Shown: positions 7,922 to 18,682 of the stretch, in pieces
Layout of the letters: each line of letters starts with the position of its first letter
Position numbering within the stretch: position 1 is the stretch's first letter
DNA from: Pseudanabaena biceps PCC 7429
Lineage (GTDB): Bacteria > Cyanobacteriota > Cyanobacteriia > Pseudanabaenales > Pseudanabaenaceae
Direction of reading: 5' to 3'
DNA length: 43,438 bases
Assembly (NCBI RefSeq): GCF_000332215.1
Contig: NZ_ALWB01000014.1
Coordinates: 1 to 43,438 of the forward strand
The notes under the pieces: model-generated
Told to the model about the DNA's origin: nothing
The model's database searches: none
Seen by the model: the letters and a program-made list of their open reading frames with translations, nothing else
Made by a program: the position numbers and the translations under genes

Positions 7922-9031
7922 TTACGGCGATACTCTTACAGTCGTGTTCGTTGTTACTTGACTAAACAACTCGCGAATATCTTCGTTATACATGCGGATA
8001 CAGCCATGGGATGCCGCCGTACCAACCGAGGCGCGATTGGGTGTCCCATGAAAACCCGACCAATCTTTGCCATCCGTCCAAAAGCCAATCCAGCGATCGC
8101 CTAAAGGATTTTCGGGATCTTTGCTAGGAATGACATCCCCCGTAAAGGGATTTTGCCAAGCAGGATATTCAATCGTTTGTAAAACACGATGATTACCTAT
8201 GGGCGTGCTCCAGCCTTGGCGACCAACGGCGACAGGATAGGTCTTAAGAGCAATTTCTCCATGAAAGGCGGTAACTGTCCGCCGACTAATGCTGACCTCA
8301 AGGCGCGTCACCTGCATTAGCTCCATATCCCACATGCGGCGATTGGGATCGATCGTATAGAGAGATCGAATTGACGGTACTTTCTTCTGATAGGCAAGAG
8401 CTTGATAGATCAGCACAGCCAGTTCACTTTTGGTAATTGCTCCATTGGGAGCAAGGATACGTGGATCGGGATAATTAGTAACTAAGCCTTCCTGAGTAAT
8501 TGTAGCGATCGCAGGAATGGCATAGTTGGGAATCTCTATAGCGTCGCGAAACATTGATAATAAGTAGGATTGCGGTGTTTTAACGGCATTGCTATTAAGA
8601 TTGAGTTGGCTAGCGATCGCGACCAGAGTTTCAGCTTTAGTGGCTGGCTCGTCAAGTCTGGTAGTAATTCTGGATGCATTGCGATTGGCAAAGGCAAGCT
8701 CTAAATAATTCGCAAGCTCGGCACGGGTAATGGGGCGATCGGGCTGAAATAAACTAATGCCATCGGCAGTATCAAAGGCTTTACTCAAGTTTGTTTTAGA
8801 TAGCAGTCCCTCCACAAAGAGGCGCGACCAATGCCTTTGCAAATCCAAAAACAAAAATTGCTTTGAGTTGAATTTATCTGAAGAGCTGATCGTAGATTCA
8901 GAAGTGTTTGCCCAGATTGCTGAATTCTGAGTGTAAGAACATAACGCAGTAAAACCACATATATTTATCGCTATGGCAACATTAACAAATGAAGAGAAAA
9001 GACTTTGCTGATTTTGCGATCGCATTCTCAT
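7922..9031 (-). CDS. L,D-transpeptidase (YkuD) with SLH-type N-terminal region
   Basis: About 369 residues from ATG 9031; a TTG at 9046 could add five. An N-terminal hydrophobic segment (signal or anchor) is followed by S-layer-homology-like modules: FLDLQRHW ... LFQPDRPITRAEL, then ... AIATITQEGLVTNYPD ... GAITKSELAVLI. The C-terminal 130 residues form a YkuD domain ending with SHGCIRMYNEDIREL, where the catalytic His, Cys and Arg are present. Such enzymes make 3-3 cross-links or attach proteins to peptidoglycan in the periplasm, and the SLH region would bind the wall. Genes on both sides are unrelated. Enzyme class is secure; the exact reaction is not. Confidence 0.9.
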   Translation of the reverse strand: MRMRSQNQQSLFSSFVNVAIAINICGFTALCSYTQNSAIWANTSESTISSSDKFNSKQFLFLDLQRHWSRLFVEGLLSKTNLSKAFDTADGISLFQPDRPITRAELANYLELAFANRNASRITTRLDEPATKAETLVAIASQLNLNSNAVKTPQSYLLSMFRDAIEIPNYAIPAIATITQEGLVTNYPDPRILAPNGAITKSELAVLIYQALAYQKKVPSIRSLYTIDPNRRMWDMELMQVTRLEVSISRRTVTAFHGEIALKTYPVAVGRQGWSTPIGNHRVLQTIEYPAWQNPFTGDVIPSKDPENPLGDRWIGFWTDGKDWSGFHGTPNRASVGTAASHGCIRMYNEDIRELFSQVTTNTTVRVSP

Positions 9032-9181
9032 AGTTCTTAATTGCAATAGCTCTTGTTGACTTAATTATCTAAAGTAGCTATGCAGTCTAACATATTCCAT
9101 CAAAAACACCCCTCCATAAATTGTCGGAAATTAACTCCTTAATAAGCAAAGCTTGCATTCCTATATAGGTGATCGCCAAAT

Positions 9182-9217
9182 AAAAAAATCCCCCACGTTA
9201 CCGTGAGGGATTTTTTT
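9182..9217 (-). terminator. Intrinsic terminator of psaAB
   Basis: The hairpin pairs 9182-9197 with 9102-9117 equivalents on the same line (right arm 9202-9217), with loop TTAC, one mismatch and seven A/T pairs at the foot. It therefore ends in a U run on the minus-strand transcript, 20 bp after the psaB stop. A classical rho-independent terminator. Confidence 0.85.
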
Positions 9218-9236
9218 AATTAACTAGCAAGCTAGA

Positions 9237-11465
9237 TTAACCGAAAGCAGTTGTGGTAGACGCAATCAGGAAGGCTGCATAGGTGACGATGTAGCCAATC
9301 GTGAAGTGAGCCAAGCCAACCAAACGAGCTTGAACAATGGAGAGAGCCACAGGCTTGTCTTTCCACTGAACCAAACTTGCAAGAGGTGTGCGTTGGTGCG
9401 CCCATACAAGGGTTTCGATCAATTCTTGCCAGTAACCACGCCAAGAGATCAAGAACATGAACCCAGTTGCCCAAACGAGGTGTCCGAAGAGGAACATCCA
9501 AGCCCAAACAGAGATATTGTTCATGCCATAGGGGTTATAGCCATTGATCAACTGTGCAGAGTTGAGCCATAGGTAGTCACGGAGCCAACCCATGATGGTG
9601 ACAGATGATTCGTTGAACTGAGCAACGTTACCTTGCCATACACCGAGGTGTTTCCAGTGCCAGTAGAAGGTTGTCCAACCAATGGTGTTCAACATCCAGA
9701 ACATAGCGAGGTAGAAGGAATCCCATGCTGAGATATCGCAAGTACCGCCACGACCAGGACCGTCGCAAGGGAAGCTGTAGCCGAAGTCTTTTTTGTCTGG
9801 CATGAGCTTAGATCCACGAGCATCCAACGCGCCCTTAACCAAGATCAAGGTGGTGGTATGTAGCCCTAGAGCGATCGCATGGTGAACTAAGAAATCGCCA
9901 GGTCCAATGGTGAGGAACAAGGAGTTATCGCCAGCGTTGATGCCAGCCAACCAACCAGCTAACCAGACGTTACCACTGTTGGGGTAAGCGGTAGAAGCAA
10001 TGCTGTCAGGATTAGAAAGAAGAACATCAAAGCCATAAAGAGCTTTACCATGAGCGGCTTGAATCCACTGAGCGAATACAGGCTCGATCAAGATTTGCTT
10101 TTCAGGAGTACCGAAAGCTTGCATTACGTCGTTATGAACGTAGATGCCAAGGGTATGGAAACCTAAGAAGAGGGATACCCAGCTTAAGTGAGAGATGATC
10201 GCTTCCTTGTGCTCAAGCATACGTGCAAGCACGTTGTTCTTATTAGCTTCAGGATCGTAGTCACGAACGAAGAAGATCGCACCGTGAGCAAACGCGCCAA
10301 CCATCAAGAAACCAGCAATATATTGGTGGTGAGTGTACAAGGCTGCCTGTGTGGTGAAGTCCTTAGCGATAAACGCATAGGAAGGCATCGAGTACATGTG
10401 CTGAGCCACCAATGATGTGATTACACCGAGGGAAGCAAGAGCCAAGCCGAGTTGGAAGTGCAAGGAGTTGTTGACTGTGTCATACAAACCTTTGTGACCA
10501 TCGCCTAGCAAACCACCAAAAGGAGTGCCCTTAGGAGGATTGTGAGCAGCCAAAATCTCCTTAATGCTGTGACCGATACCAAAGTTGGTGCGGTACATGT
10601 GACCAGCGATGATGAACAACACAGCGATCGCCAAGTGGTGATGAGCAATGTCGGTCAACCAAAGAGACTCGGTTTGAGGATGGAAACCACCTAAGAAGGT
10701 GAGGATTGCAGTACCAGCACCTTGGGAAGAACCAAACACATGACCAGCAGTATCAGGATTCTGAGCATAAACACCCCAGTTACCAGTGAAGAAAGGTGCA
10801 AGACCAGCTGGGTGAGGAGGAACGCTCAAGAAGTTGTCCCAACCTACGTGAATACCACGGGATTCAGGAATCGCAACGTGAACCATGTGACCAGTCCATG
10901 CCAAGGAGCTTGCGCCAAACAAACCAGCCAAGTGGTGATTGAGGCGAGACTCAGCATTCTTGAACCAAGAGAGGCTAGGACGGAAGCTGGGCTGTAGGTG
11001 CAACCAACCTGCAAATAGCAGAACAGCCGCGAATACTAGCATCCAGATTGCGCCAGTAAATAGCTCTGCATTGGTACGCATACCGATGGTGTACCACCAG
11101 TGGTAAACACCAGAAAGAGCGATATTAACAGGGCCAGCAGCGTCGGTTTGAGTAAACGCTTCTACTGCGGCCTTACCAAAGTGAGGATCCCAAATCGCAT
11201 GGGCGATCGGACGTGTGGTGAGAGGATTTTGAATCCATTGCTCGAAGTTACCCTGCCACGCTACGTGAAACAGGTTGCCAGATGTCCACAGGAAGATGAT
11301 TGCCAAGTGACCGAAGTGCGAAGCAAAAATCTTTTGGTAAAGACTTTCTTCGGTAACTCCATCGTGACTTTCAAAGTCATTCGCTGTGGCGATCGCATAC
11401 CAGATCCGACGGGTTGTTGGATCCTGTGCGAGAGCCTGGCTAAACTTAGGAAATTTCGTTGCCAT
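9237..11465 (-). CDS. psaB: Photosystem I P700 apoprotein A2 (PsaB)
   Basis: 742 residues, the normal length for PsaB, beginning [20 protein letters not shown]. The eleven-helix pattern with many conserved His ligands of chlorophyll is evident. The F-X cluster loop [18 protein letters not shown] supplies two Cys to the shared [4Fe-4S] centre. With PsaA it forms the reaction-centre heterodimer in the thylakoid membrane, oxidising plastocyanin or cytochrome c6 and reducing ferredoxin. It begins 24 bp after psaA ends, so the pair is co-transcribed. An AGCCAAG-type sequence and GGAG lie upstream of ATG 11465. Confidence 0.99.
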   Translation of the reverse strand: MATKFPKFSQALAQDPTTRRIWYAIATANDFESHDGVTEESLYQKIFASHFGHLAIIFLWTSGNLFHVAWQGNFEQWIQNPLTTRPIAHAIWDPHFGKAAVEAFTQTDAAGPVNIALSGVYHWWYTIGMRTNAELFTGAIWMLVFAAVLLFAGWLHLQPSFRPSLSWFKNAESRLNHHLAGLFGASSLAWTGHMVHVAIPESRGIHVGWDNFLSVPPHPAGLAPFFTGNWGVYAQNPDTAGHVFGSSQGAGTAILTFLGGFHPQTESLWLTDIAHHHLAIAVLFIIAGHMYRTNFGIGHSIKEILAAHNPPKGTPFGGLLGDGHKGLYDTVNNSLHFQLGLALASLGVITSLVAQHMYSMPSYAFIAKDFTTQAALYTHHQYIAGFLMVGAFAHGAIFFVRDYDPEANKNNVLARMLEHKEAIISHLSWVSLFLGFHTLGIYVHNDVMQAFGTPEKQILIEPVFAQWIQAAHGKALYGFDVLLSNPDSIASTAYPNSGNVWLAGWLAGINAGDNSLFLTIGPGDFLVHHAIALGLHTTTLILVKGALDARGSKLMPDKKDFGYSFPCDGPGRGGTCDISAWDSFYLAMFWMLNTIGWTTFYWHWKHLGVWQGNVAQFNESSVTIMGWLRDYLWLNSAQLINGYNPYGMNNISVWAWMFLFGHLVWATGFMFLISWRGYWQELIETLVWAHQRTPLASLVQWKDKPVALSIVQARLVGLAHFTIGYIVTYAAFLIASTTTAFG

Positions 11466-11489
11466 AATTACTTCAATTTCTCCGTTTTA

Positions 11490-13742
11490 TTAGCCAAGTG
11501 CACCGTAACGGGCTAGGAAGAATGCCCAAGTTGTGGCAATTCCACCTAAGAGGTAGTGAGCTAGACCCACTGCACGACCTTGAGTAATGCTCAAAGCGCG
11601 AGGAGAGATAGCAGGAGCAACGTTGAGCTTGTTGTGTGCCCAAACGATTGACTCGATAAGTTCTTGCCAGTAGCCGCGACCGCTGAACAGGAACATGAGG
11701 CTGAAGGCCCAGATGAAGTGAGCGCCCAAGAAGATCAAACCATAAGCCGACAATGCCGAACCGTAGGATTGAATTACATTGGAAGCTTGTGCCCACAAGA
11801 AGTCACGCAACCAACCGTTAATGGTCAATGCACTCTGTGCAAAGTTGCCACCAGCCATATTGGTCACAGTGCCACTTGCATCAACAGTACCGAAGATATC
11901 GGACTGCATTTTCCAAGAGAAGTGGAAGATGACAACGGAAATACAGTTGTACATCCAGAAAAGACCGAGGAATACGTGATCCCATGCCGAAACTTGACAG
12001 GTACCGCCACGACCAGGACCGTCGCAAGGGAAGCGGAAACCGAGTTCAGCTTTGTCTGGAATCAAGCGAGAGCTGCGAGCGTAAAGAACGCCTTTAAGCA
12101 AGATCAAGACAGTAACGTGAATGGTGAAGGCATGAATATGGTGAACCAAGAAGTCAGCCGTACCAAGAGCCATATGGGCAACAGCAACTTTACCGCCAAC
12201 AACTAGAGTTTCACCGCCGAAGATAGGGCTAACACTAGAGGTTGCATAGGGAGCAGTTGTACCCGCAGCCGCAGCATGAATACCTTGAATCCAGTTAGCG
12301 AAGACGGGCTTCAACTGAATTGCGGTATCGGAGAACATATCTTGAGGACGACCCAATGCACGCATGGTGTCGTTGTGGATGTAAAGACCAAAGCTGTGGA
12401 AGCCAAGGAAGATACATACCCAGTTGAGGTGAGAAATAATTGCATCGCGATGGCGCAACATGCGATCAAGCAAGTTGTTTACATTCTTAGCTGGATCGTA
12501 ATCGCGAACCATATAAATGCCTGCGTGAGCAGCCGCACCACAGATCAAGAAACCACCAATCCACATGTGATGTGTGAATAGAGAAACTTGGGTAGCGTAA
12601 TCGGTAGCAATGTAAGGATAAGCAGGCATTGCATACATGTGCTGAGCAACGATGATGCTCAAAGAACCCATCAAAGCCAAGTTAACAGCTAGCTGAGCAT
12701 GCCAAGAAGAGGTCAAGATTTCGTATAGCCCCTTGTGACCTTCACCAGTTAGAGGTCCCTTGTGAGCTTCAAGGATTTCCTTCATGCTATGACCGATACC
12801 AAAGTTGGTGCGGTACATATGTCCAGCAATGATGAAAAGTGTAGCGATCGCAAGGTGATGGTGAGCTTGGTCAGTTAGCCAAAGAGATCCAGTTTGAGGA
12901 TTCAAACCACCCTTAAAGGTCAAGAAGTCAGCATAAGCACCCCAGTTAAAGGTAAAGAACGGTGTCAAACCTTGTGCAAAGCTAGGAAAAATGTCTGCCA
13001 TCAATGAAGGATTCAGGATGAACTCATGGGGTGCAGGAATCTGGCTCGCAGGTACGCCCTTATCAAGGTAGTAATTGATAGGAATCGATACATGGATCTG
13101 ATGTCCAGCCCAAGAGAGAGAACCCAAACCGAGTAAACCAGCCAAGTGGTGGTTCATCATCGATTCAGCATTCTTGAACCACTCAAGTTTAGGAGCAGCC
13201 TTGTGGTAGTGAAACCAACCAGCGAAGAACATCAAACCAGCCATCACCAAACCGCCAATTGCGGTGCAGAGGAGTTGATATTCCGTGGTGATACCAGATG
13301 CTCTCCAAAGGTGGAACAAACCAGAAGTGATTTGAATACCTTGGAAACCGCCGCCTACATCGCCGTTCAAGATGTCTTGACCGACAACATTCCAGACCAC
13401 TTGGGCGCTGGGCTTGATGTTGACTGGATCAGCCAACCAACCAGTGTAGTTAGAGAATTTTGCTCCGTGGTAATACATACCACTGAGCCAGATAAAGATG
13501 ATACCTAGGTGCCCAAAATGAGCGGAGAAGATCTTACGGGCAGTATCTTCTTCGGTTGTGAAACTGTCAAAGTCATGCACATTGGCATGAAGATCCCAAA
13601 TCCATGTGGTTGTCTTTGGGCCCTTCTTTAAGGTGCGGTCGAAGTGACCAGGTTGTCCCCACTTCTCAAAAGAAGTAGGTACTACATCACGATCAACCGT
13701 TACCTTTACCTCTGTGTCTGGCTTTTGAGGAGTCATTGTCAT
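11490..13742 (-). CDS. psaA: Photosystem I P700 apoprotein A1 (PsaA)
   Basis: 750 residues, starting [19 protein letters not shown], with the family signature [20 protein letters not shown]. The F-X loop [18 protein letters not shown] carries both cluster Cys. It is a full-length membrane protein carrying the P700 special-pair half, antenna chlorophylls and F-X. ATG 13742 is preferred (GAGAGAGGAAAA upstream); an ATG two codons later (13736) is possible. First gene of the psaA-psaB operon, facing away from the cpc operon across 1.1 kb. Confidence 0.99.
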   Translation of the reverse strand: MTMTPQKPDTEVKVTVDRDVVPTSFEKWGQPGHFDRTLKKGPKTTTWIWDLHANVHDFDSFTTEEDTARKIFSAHFGHLGIIFIWLSGMYYHGAKFSNYTGWLADPVNIKPSAQVVWNVVGQDILNGDVGGGFQGIQITSGLFHLWRASGITTEYQLLCTAIGGLVMAGLMFFAGWFHYHKAAPKLEWFKNAESMMNHHLAGLLGLGSLSWAGHQIHVSIPINYYLDKGVPASQIPAPHEFILNPSLMADIFPSFAQGLTPFFTFNWGAYADFLTFKGGLNPQTGSLWLTDQAHHHLAIATLFIIAGHMYRTNFGIGHSMKEILEAHKGPLTGEGHKGLYEILTSSWHAQLAVNLALMGSLSIIVAQHMYAMPAYPYIATDYATQVSLFTHHMWIGGFLICGAAAHAGIYMVRDYDPAKNVNNLLDRMLRHRDAIISHLNWVCIFLGFHSFGLYIHNDTMRALGRPQDMFSDTAIQLKPVFANWIQGIHAAAAGTTAPYATSSVSPIFGGETLVVGGKVAVAHMALGTADFLVHHIHAFTIHVTVLILLKGVLYARSSRLIPDKAELGFRFPCDGPGRGGTCQVSAWDHVFLGLFWMYNCISVVIFHFSWKMQSDIFGTVDASGTVTNMAGGNFAQSALTINGWLRDFLWAQASNVIQSYGSALSAYGLIFLGAHFIWAFSLMFLFSGRGYWQELIESIVWAHNKLNVAPAISPRALSITQGRAVGLAHYLLGGIATTWAFFLARYGALG

Positions 13743-14889
13743 GAAAATTTTCCTCTCTCAGACTGTTAAGACAAAGTAGATTAAACGATTAGGCAAGCTC
13801 TCTCATAGTGCTGAATCTATGAATGAGATAAGTACTGCTGTACAAGAGTCGCTGTGCCACGATGAGGTAATTATAGGTTTAGGTTTGTGTCGCTCCAGAT
13901 AGTTTGTAACAATTGTTTAGAATGCACCTAATCACCCCAATCCTTTATGCTGCAATAAATTTACATCTTTAGGCTCAATTTTTTTAATGAATAACCCCTG
14001 TTAATTTCTTAACAAAACTTTATTTAAGTAAGTGGGCTTAATTAAATAAAGTGAGTTCGGGATAATTTGAAACTGGCTTTGAGAAAGGGTTTGCGTAGCA
14101 AACCCTTTCTCAAAGTTCAAAAGTAAAAGCCTTGCGTAGCAAGGCTTTTACTTTTGAACTTTGAGAATTCGCCAGTTTAATCCGAACTGACGTTAACTTT
14201 GGCTGAGCGGAGTCGGAGCCACAGGTACTTTAATTAATAGCAAGTCCCTAACATAAGCGGTGACAGTTATATCTCACTCCTTGATTGATGGTAATAGCCT
14301 ACAAAGTGCTTAACAATTATTTATTTAGGTTTAAAATTGTTAATAGATTGTTGGTGAAAATTAATAGATTAAAAACTATGAAAATAATTAATCTTTGGTA
14401 ATCTTTGGGCAGTAGGAAACTCTTTAGTAAATTAAAATGGCTCAAAAAAATTTCTTTGTTATTAAACTTTATATAAAGAAATAAGATCGAATGCAAAGAA
14501 AGCTTAACAATAATGGATTAGGTAGAAAAGCCTATATCAATTGGCTGATAAGGTTTACAGGGAAACTGAATTTTCTTTACTTAACTACATATTTAGCGCT
14601 TCTTGATTTGCACAAAATCTGCACAAATTAGTTGTTTTAATCGCTTTATCCAAAAGCTACGGAACTAAAAAAGATTTAATTAACCTGATTAATCAGCCTT
14701 AATTAGCCTTAATTAGTTCTATTAAGTAAATTGATCAAAGTTGATTTATCGCTTTAGTCTTTATCGCTTTAGTCAATGATGCTTAGAATCTATTTGTATT
14801 GGGTATTTGCATTAATCAATACCTAAGAAAAAGATTTAGCTAGGAACGATTCGCGATTTATACATCATTTAAAAAAGGAGATTCTTTAA
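13743..14889. promoter_or_regulatory. 1.15-kb divergent intergenic region between psaA and cpcB
   Basis: No gene is visible. The region must hold the promoters of two highly expressed, light-regulated operons that diverge from here. It also holds a family A repeat (14049-14193) and, immediately before it, an isolated family B-type end (TAAGTAAGTGGGCTTAATTAA, 14025-14045). The cpc-side leader (about 14200-14880) is very AT-rich and contains short direct repeats (TTAATTAGCCTTAATTAG near 14696; TCGCTTTAGTC twice near 14748-14775). AAGGAG ends 9 bp before the cpcB ATG. I could not identify promoter boxes with confidence. Confidence 0.6.
14049..14193 (+). repeat. Family A palindromic element (145 bp), full copy
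   Basis: The left end is AAGTGAGTTCGGGATAATTTG; the right end is the inverted TTTAATCCGAACTGACGT, followed by TA. Both hairpins are present and both have the apex GCGTAGC (14093-14099 and 14134-14140). In hairpin 1 this is the reverse of the loop found at 4041, although the stem is the same. Confidence 0.9.
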
Positions 14890-15411
14890 ATGGCTTTAGA
14901 TGTTTTTACTAAGGTAGTTGCTCAGGCAGATACTCGTGGAGCTTATATTGCTGATTCACAAATTGATGCGTTGAAGCAAGTAGTTGCAGATGGCACCAAG
15001 CGTTTGGACGTAGTTAACCGCATCACATCTAACTCTTCTGCAATCGTTACCAATGCAGCGCGTTCTCTATTTGACGATCAGCCTCAATTGATCGCTCCTG
15101 GTGGAAATGCTTACACCCACCGTCGTATTGCTGCTTGTATTCGCGACATGGACATCATCCTTCGCTATGTCACCTATGCAATCTTCACTGGCGATGCCAG
15201 CATTTTGGAAGATCGTTGCCTCAATGGTCTACGTGAAACCTACAGCGCATTGGGCGTACCTGGTGGATCTGTAGCTGTTGGTATCGAAAAGATGAAGGAT
15301 GCAGCGATCGCTATTGCTAACGATCCAAACGGTGTAACCCGTGGTGATTGCAGTGCTCTTATCGCAGAAGTAGCTAGCTACTTTGACAAAGCAGCCGCAG
15401 CAGTAGGCTAA
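14890..15411 (+). CDS. cpcB: Phycocyanin beta subunit
   Basis: 173 residues with the phycocyanin beta signature [20 protein letters not shown]. The chromophore cysteines are C83 (AACIRDMD) and C154 (GDCSAL), and N73 in GGNAY is the residue methylated in this family. It binds two phycocyanobilins and forms the (alpha-beta) hexamers of phycobilisome rods on the cytoplasmic thylakoid face. The lack of a third bilin Cys and the sequence as a whole favour phycocyanin over phycoerythrin. A strong AAAAAAGGAG RBS lies 9 bp upstream of ATG. First gene of the operon. Confidence 0.98.
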   Translation: MALDVFTKVVAQADTRGAYIADSQIDALKQVVADGTKRLDVVNRITSNSSAIVTNAARSLFDDQPQLIAPGGNAYTHRRIAACIRDMDIILRYVTYAIFTGDASILEDRCLNGLRETYSALGVPGGSVAVGIEKMKDAAIAIANDPNGVTRGDCSALIAEVASYFDKAAAAVG

Positions 15412-15501
15412 GCCTGAAATTCTCTCAGAATATTTTTTGCAATATTTTCTTTTTCTCGAAATTTCACAACATCCATATAAATTTTCAGAGGTACATTGAG
15501 C

Positions 15502-15990
15502 ATGAAAACCCCTTTAACCGAAGCAGTTTCTACAGCAGATTCTCAAGGTCGTTATCTTGGAGTTCCTGAATTTCAAGCAGCATTTGGTCGTCTACGCACC
15601 GCCGCAGCTAGCCTTGATGCAGCTAAAGCAATCAGTGCTAAGGCTTCTAGCTTGGCTGAAGGCGCAGCAAACGCTGTTTATCAGAAATATCCTTACACCA
15701 CCCAACAACAAGGCAACAACTTCGCTTCTACCCCTCGTGGTAAAGCTAAGTGCGTTCGTGACATCGGTTACTACATCCGTTTGGTCACCTACAGCCTAGT
15801 TGCAGGTAGCACTGGTCCTTTGGATGATTACCTCGTCAGCGGTTTGACCGAAATCAACCGTGCATTCGACCTTTCTCCTAGCTGGTACATTGAAGCTTTG
15901 AAATACGTTAAGGCTAATCATGGCTTGAGCGGCGACGCAGCTTTAGAAGCTAATTCCTACATTGATTACGCCATCAATGCCTTGAGCTAA
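15502..15990 (+). CDS. cpcA: Phycocyanin alpha subunit
   Basis: 162 residues starting [20 protein letters not shown], the canonical CpcA start. The single bilin Cys is C84 in [11 protein letters not shown]. The in-frame TTG at 15496 would add two residues but lies too close to the RBS (AGAGG at 15487-15491), so ATG 15502 is used. It pairs with CpcB; the spacer is 90 bp. A stem-loop follows at 16035. Confidence 0.98.
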   Translation: MKTPLTEAVSTADSQGRYLGVPEFQAAFGRLRTAAASLDAAKAISAKASSLAEGAANAVYQKYPYTTQQQGNNFASTPRGKAKCVRDIGYYIRLVTYSLVAGSTGPLDDYLVSGLTEINRAFDLSPSWYIEALKYVKANHGLSGDAALEANSYIDYAINALS

Positions 15991-16034
15991 GGTTTTTCCT
16001 CCTAATTCAGAAATAGAGAATCAGGAAAACCCCG

Positions 16035-16084
16035 AAGACGGTAAGTCCGCCCCCACGGGGGTGTGCTTACCGTCTTTGTCTTTT
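16035..16084 (+). terminator. Stem-loop after cpcA, probable partial terminator or mRNA stabiliser
   Basis: AAGACGGTAAG (16035-16045) pairs perfectly with CTTACCGTCTT (16066-16076). A G/C-rich inner part (GCCCCCACGGGGGTG) lies between, and TTGTCTTTT follows. It sits 45 bp after cpcA and 187 bp before the first linker gene. Stem-loops at this place in other cyanobacteria reduce read-through so that phycocyanin exceeds linker; the same role is inferred here. Confidence 0.8.
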
Positions 16085-16270
16085 AAGATATAGCGATAGA
16101 TGAGCTGTGCGTTGCATTGCGGTTTTTCCTTTGGCTGTGTCAATTAGTGTCCTATAAACTAGACCGATATAGTATTTCCAGTTTTCAAGTTGTCTGAGAC
16201 AGCTTGAAAATTTCGATACAGAATTAAAAAATTTTCAAAGATTATTTAAAAACTATTGAGGAGCTTAGAT

Positions 16271-17089
16271 ATGACAAGTTCTATGGCAGCAACTCGTTTG
16301 GGTTTTGAACCCTATGTGAATGTATCTCCTGTGGAGTTGCGTTCAAATTGGACAGGTGCAGATGTTGTTACCGTGATTGCTGCTGCTAATCGGCAGATTT
16401 TTGGTAATGATCATTTGATGCTGTCGGAGCGTCTAACCAGTGCTGAGTCACTACTTGCCAGTGGCAATTTATCTGTACGTGAGTTTGTGAGAGCTTTGGC
16501 TCAGTCGGAGTTGTATCGGAATAAGTTCTTTTCCTCGACTCCACAGGTTCGCTTTATTGAATTGAACTTTAAGCATCTATTGGGTCGTGCTCCTAATGAT
16601 GAAGCGGAAATTACAGAACATGTAAATCGCTATATCGAAGAAGGGTATGAAGCAGAAATCAATTCTTATATTGATTCTGATGAGTATCAAGAGAATTTTG
16701 GAGAAGCGATCGTTCCTTACTATCGTGGCTTCGCAACGCAACGCGGTCAGAAGAATGTCGGCTTTAACCGTATGTTTCAACTGTATCGTGGTTATGCTAA
16801 CAGCGATCGCGCCCAAGGGAAAAACAAATCTACTTGGTTGAGTGAAGATTTAGCTCGCAACGTGGCTAATCCCATTCGTACTCCTCATTTTGGTCAGGGT
16901 CTGGCTGGTAATGCTAGCGACGATCGCGGACAGCTTTATCGGGTAACTGCGATTCAAGGCGATCGCGGTCGGACGACCCAAATTCGTCGTAGCGTTACAG
17001 AATATTTGGTATCCTATGACCAACTTTCCCCTACTCTACAGAGGCTGAACAAGCGTGGTAGCCGTATTACGCAAATTTCTCTTGCTTAG
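16271..17089 (+). CDS. cpcC: Phycobilisome rod linker polypeptide (CpcC type)
   Basis: 272 residues from ATG 16271 ([17 protein letters not shown]), the start supported by GAGGAG 7 bp upstream; a TTG at 16256 is rejected. The N-terminal PBS linker domain (about 15-180) has the [19 protein letters not shown] and [13 protein letters not shown] motifs. The C-terminal CpcD-like domain (about 215-270) contains [13 protein letters not shown] and [17 protein letters not shown]. It joins phycocyanin hexamers within the rod. It is paralogous to the next gene. The spacer to that gene holds tandem repeats and a stem-loop. Confidence 0.95.
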   Translation: MTSSMAATRLGFEPYVNVSPVELRSNWTGADVVTVIAAANRQIFGNDHLMLSERLTSAESLLASGNLSVREFVRALAQSELYRNKFFSSTPQVRFIELNFKHLLGRAPNDEAEITEHVNRYIEEGYEAEINSYIDSDEYQENFGEAIVPYYRGFATQRGQKNVGFNRMFQLYRGYANSDRAQGKNKSTWLSEDLARNVANPIRTPHFGQGLAGNASDDRGQLYRVTAIQGDRGRTTQIRRSVTEYLVSYDQLSPTLQRLNKRGSRITQISLA

Positions 17090-17111
17090 GGCGATCGCTT
17101 GTTTCCTCTTT

Positions 17112-17181
17112 ACTTAATCGATTTCACTTAATCGATTTCACTTAATCGATTTCACTTAGTCGATTTCACTTAGTCGATTCT
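17112..17181. repeat. Five tandem copies of a 14-bp unit
   Basis: ACTTAATCGATTTC occurs three times (17112-17153) and twice as ACTTAGTCGATT(T/C)(C/T) (17154-17181), without spacers. It lies between the two rod-linker genes inside the transcribed operon. Confidence 0.95.
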
Positions 17182-17239
17182 CCCTAGATTCAGAATAGAA
17201 AAAATTAATTAATTTATTTTTTCTATTCTGGTAGGGAGA
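17180..17239 (+). terminator. Stem-loop between the two rod-linker genes, attenuator-like
   Basis: TCTCCCT and CAGAATAGAAAAAA (17180-17204) are complementary to TTTTTTCTATTCTG and AGGGAGA (17217-17239), around an AT-rich loop. It could weaken read-through into the second linker or define an RNA end, while AAGGAG for the next gene starts about 40 bp further on. The structure is clear; the role is inferred. Confidence 0.65.
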
Positions 17240-17291
17240 TAAACTGAGGATGTAGGCTTAATTAACTAAACATATTCAAGGAGAATAATCT

Positions 17292-18161
17292 GTGGCAATT
17301 ACAAATGCTGCTTCCCGTTTAGGGACTACTGCTTACATCAATGCTAGTCCAACTGAACTTCGCCCTAACTTCTCAGCCGAAGATGCTCAAATTGTGATTA
17401 GTGCAGTTTATCGCCATGTATTAGGCAATGACTATGTCATGGCGGCTGAGCGCTTGGTTGCTCTGGAATCCTTGTTGACCAATGGTCAAATTACAGTGCG
17501 TGATTTTGTCCGTGGTGTCGCTAAGTCTGAACTATATAAAACTAAGTTTCTCTATCCTAACTTTCATACTCGCGTGATCGAGTTGAACTTCAAGCATCTA
17601 TTGGGTCGTGCTCCCTATAGCGAAGCAGAAGTGATCGAACACCTCGATCGCTATCAAAACGAAGGTTTCGATGCAGATATCGATTCTTATATTGATTCTG
17701 ATGAATACGAAGCTAGTTTTGGCGATGCGGTAGTACCTTACTATCGTGGTTTTGAAACTAAAGCAGGGGATCAAACTACTGGTTTTACCAGAATGTTTCG
17801 TCTCTATCGTGGATATGCTAATAGCGATCGCGCTCAAATCGAAGGAAATAACTCGAGATTGGCAGCCGAACTTGCTCAAAACAGCGCTTCTGCGATCGTT
17901 GGTGCATCTGGTGGTAATGAAGGCTGGGCATACCGTCCATCCCTGAAAGGCACAATGGCAAGTCGTGCCTTTGGTCGTTCCTCTACAGGTTCTACCGATC
18001 GTCTTTATCGCGTCGAAGTTGCCGCAGTTGCCGCTCCTGGATACCCTAAAGTCCGTCGCAGTAACCGCGAGTATATCGTCTCCTATGAGCAGCTATCTAG
18101 CACATTGCAACGCATCAACAAAATGGGTGGCAAAGTCGCCAGTGTGACCATCGCTCAGTAG
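17292..18161 (+). CDS. cpcC: Second phycobilisome rod linker polypeptide (CpcC type)
   Basis: 289 residues beginning at GTG 17292 ([20 protein letters not shown]). AAGGAG lies 8 bp upstream and the alignment with the first linker begins at the same place. It has an N-terminal PBS linker domain with [15 protein letters not shown] and [22 protein letters not shown]. The C-terminal CpcD-type domain has [16 protein letters not shown] and [18 protein letters not shown]. Two consecutive CpcC genes then cpcD is the usual order in other cyanobacteria. Which copy is core-proximal cannot be told without comparison. Confidence 0.95.
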   Translation: MAITNAASRLGTTAYINASPTELRPNFSAEDAQIVISAVYRHVLGNDYVMAAERLVALESLLTNGQITVRDFVRGVAKSELYKTKFLYPNFHTRVIELNFKHLLGRAPYSEAEVIEHLDRYQNEGFDADIDSYIDSDEYEASFGDAVVPYYRGFETKAGDQTTGFTRMFRLYRGYANSDRAQIEGNNSRLAAELAQNSASAIVGASGGNEGWAYRPSLKGTMASRAFGRSSTGSTDRLYRVEVAAVAAPGYPKVRRSNREYIVSYEQLSSTLQRINKMGGKVASVTIAQ

Positions 18162-18193
18162 TTGTAAAACTTTTATACGGCAAATCTATTTTT

Positions 18194-18424
18194 ATGATAT
18201 CTTCTACCTCAACCACAGATAATCGCTTCTTTATATACGAAGTGTCTGGTTTGCGCCAAAATCAAGAAACCGAAAATAGCAGCCATGCTATTCGTACGAG
18301 CAGCAATATTTTTATGCAAGTTCCTTACAATCGCATGAACGAGAAGATGCGTACAATTACGCGTCTTGGCGGCACGATCGTAAGTATTCGTCCTCTTAAC
18401 AATCATTTGTCCGCAGACGAATAA
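18194..18424 (+). CDS. cpcD: Phycobilisome rod-capping linker
   Basis: 76 residues, the usual CpcD size, with FFIYEVSGLRQN near the start and PYNRMNEKMRTITRLGGTIVSI at the end. This is the same fold as the C-terminal domains of the two preceding linkers. It caps the distal end of phycobilisome rods and fixes rod length. It is 32 bp after the second linker and is the last gene of the operon. A strong terminator follows. Confidence 0.95.
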   Translation: MISSTSTTDNRFFIYEVSGLRQNQETENSSHAIRTSSNIFMQVPYNRMNEKMRTITRLGGTIVSIRPLNNHLSADE

Positions 18425-18439
18425 TTATCCTATAGTCTA

Positions 18440-18480
18440 AAAAAGCAGATGGAGTAACAATTTCTCCATCTGCTTTTTTA
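18440..18480 (+). terminator. Intrinsic terminator of the cpc operon
   Basis: A perfect 15-bp stem (18440-18454 with 18464-18478) and a 9-nt loop, followed by T residues. It begins 16 bp after the cpcD stop. Confidence 0.92.
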
Positions 18481-18524
18481 GGACTATGTATCCTATCCAT
18501 ACCAACTGCTTGTTGCTATATATA

Positions 18525-18669
18525 ACGTCAGTTCGGGTTAAGCTGGCAAATCTTAAAAGCCCAAAAGTAAAAGCCTTGCGTAGCAAGGCTTTTACTTTTG
18601 GGCATTGAGAAAGGGTTTGCTACGCAAACCCTTTCTCAATGCTCGTTTCAAATTATCCCGAACTCACGT
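18525..18669 (-). repeat. Family A palindromic element (145 bp), inverted copy with symmetric flanks
   Basis: Ends are ACGTCAGTTCGGGTTAAGC (18525) and inverted ATTATCCCGAACTCACGT (to 18669), with TA on both sides. Hairpin apexes are GCGTAGC (18578-18584) and GCTACGC (18619-18625). A 13-bp perfect inverted repeat (18512-18524 and 18670-18682) flanks the whole element. Confidence 0.9.
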
Positions 18670-18682
18670 TATATATAGCAAC

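Noticed and set aside
11664-12206. Long plus-strand open frame of 180 codons opposite psaA, with others opposite psaB
   Set aside because: Frame shadows of strongly conserved, codon-biased genes; the translations have no domain character and no plausible RBS.
13743-14889. Small RNA gene or riboswitch in the psaA-cpcB spacer
   Set aside because: Apart from the family A repeat no extended conserved-looking structure could be recognised by eye.
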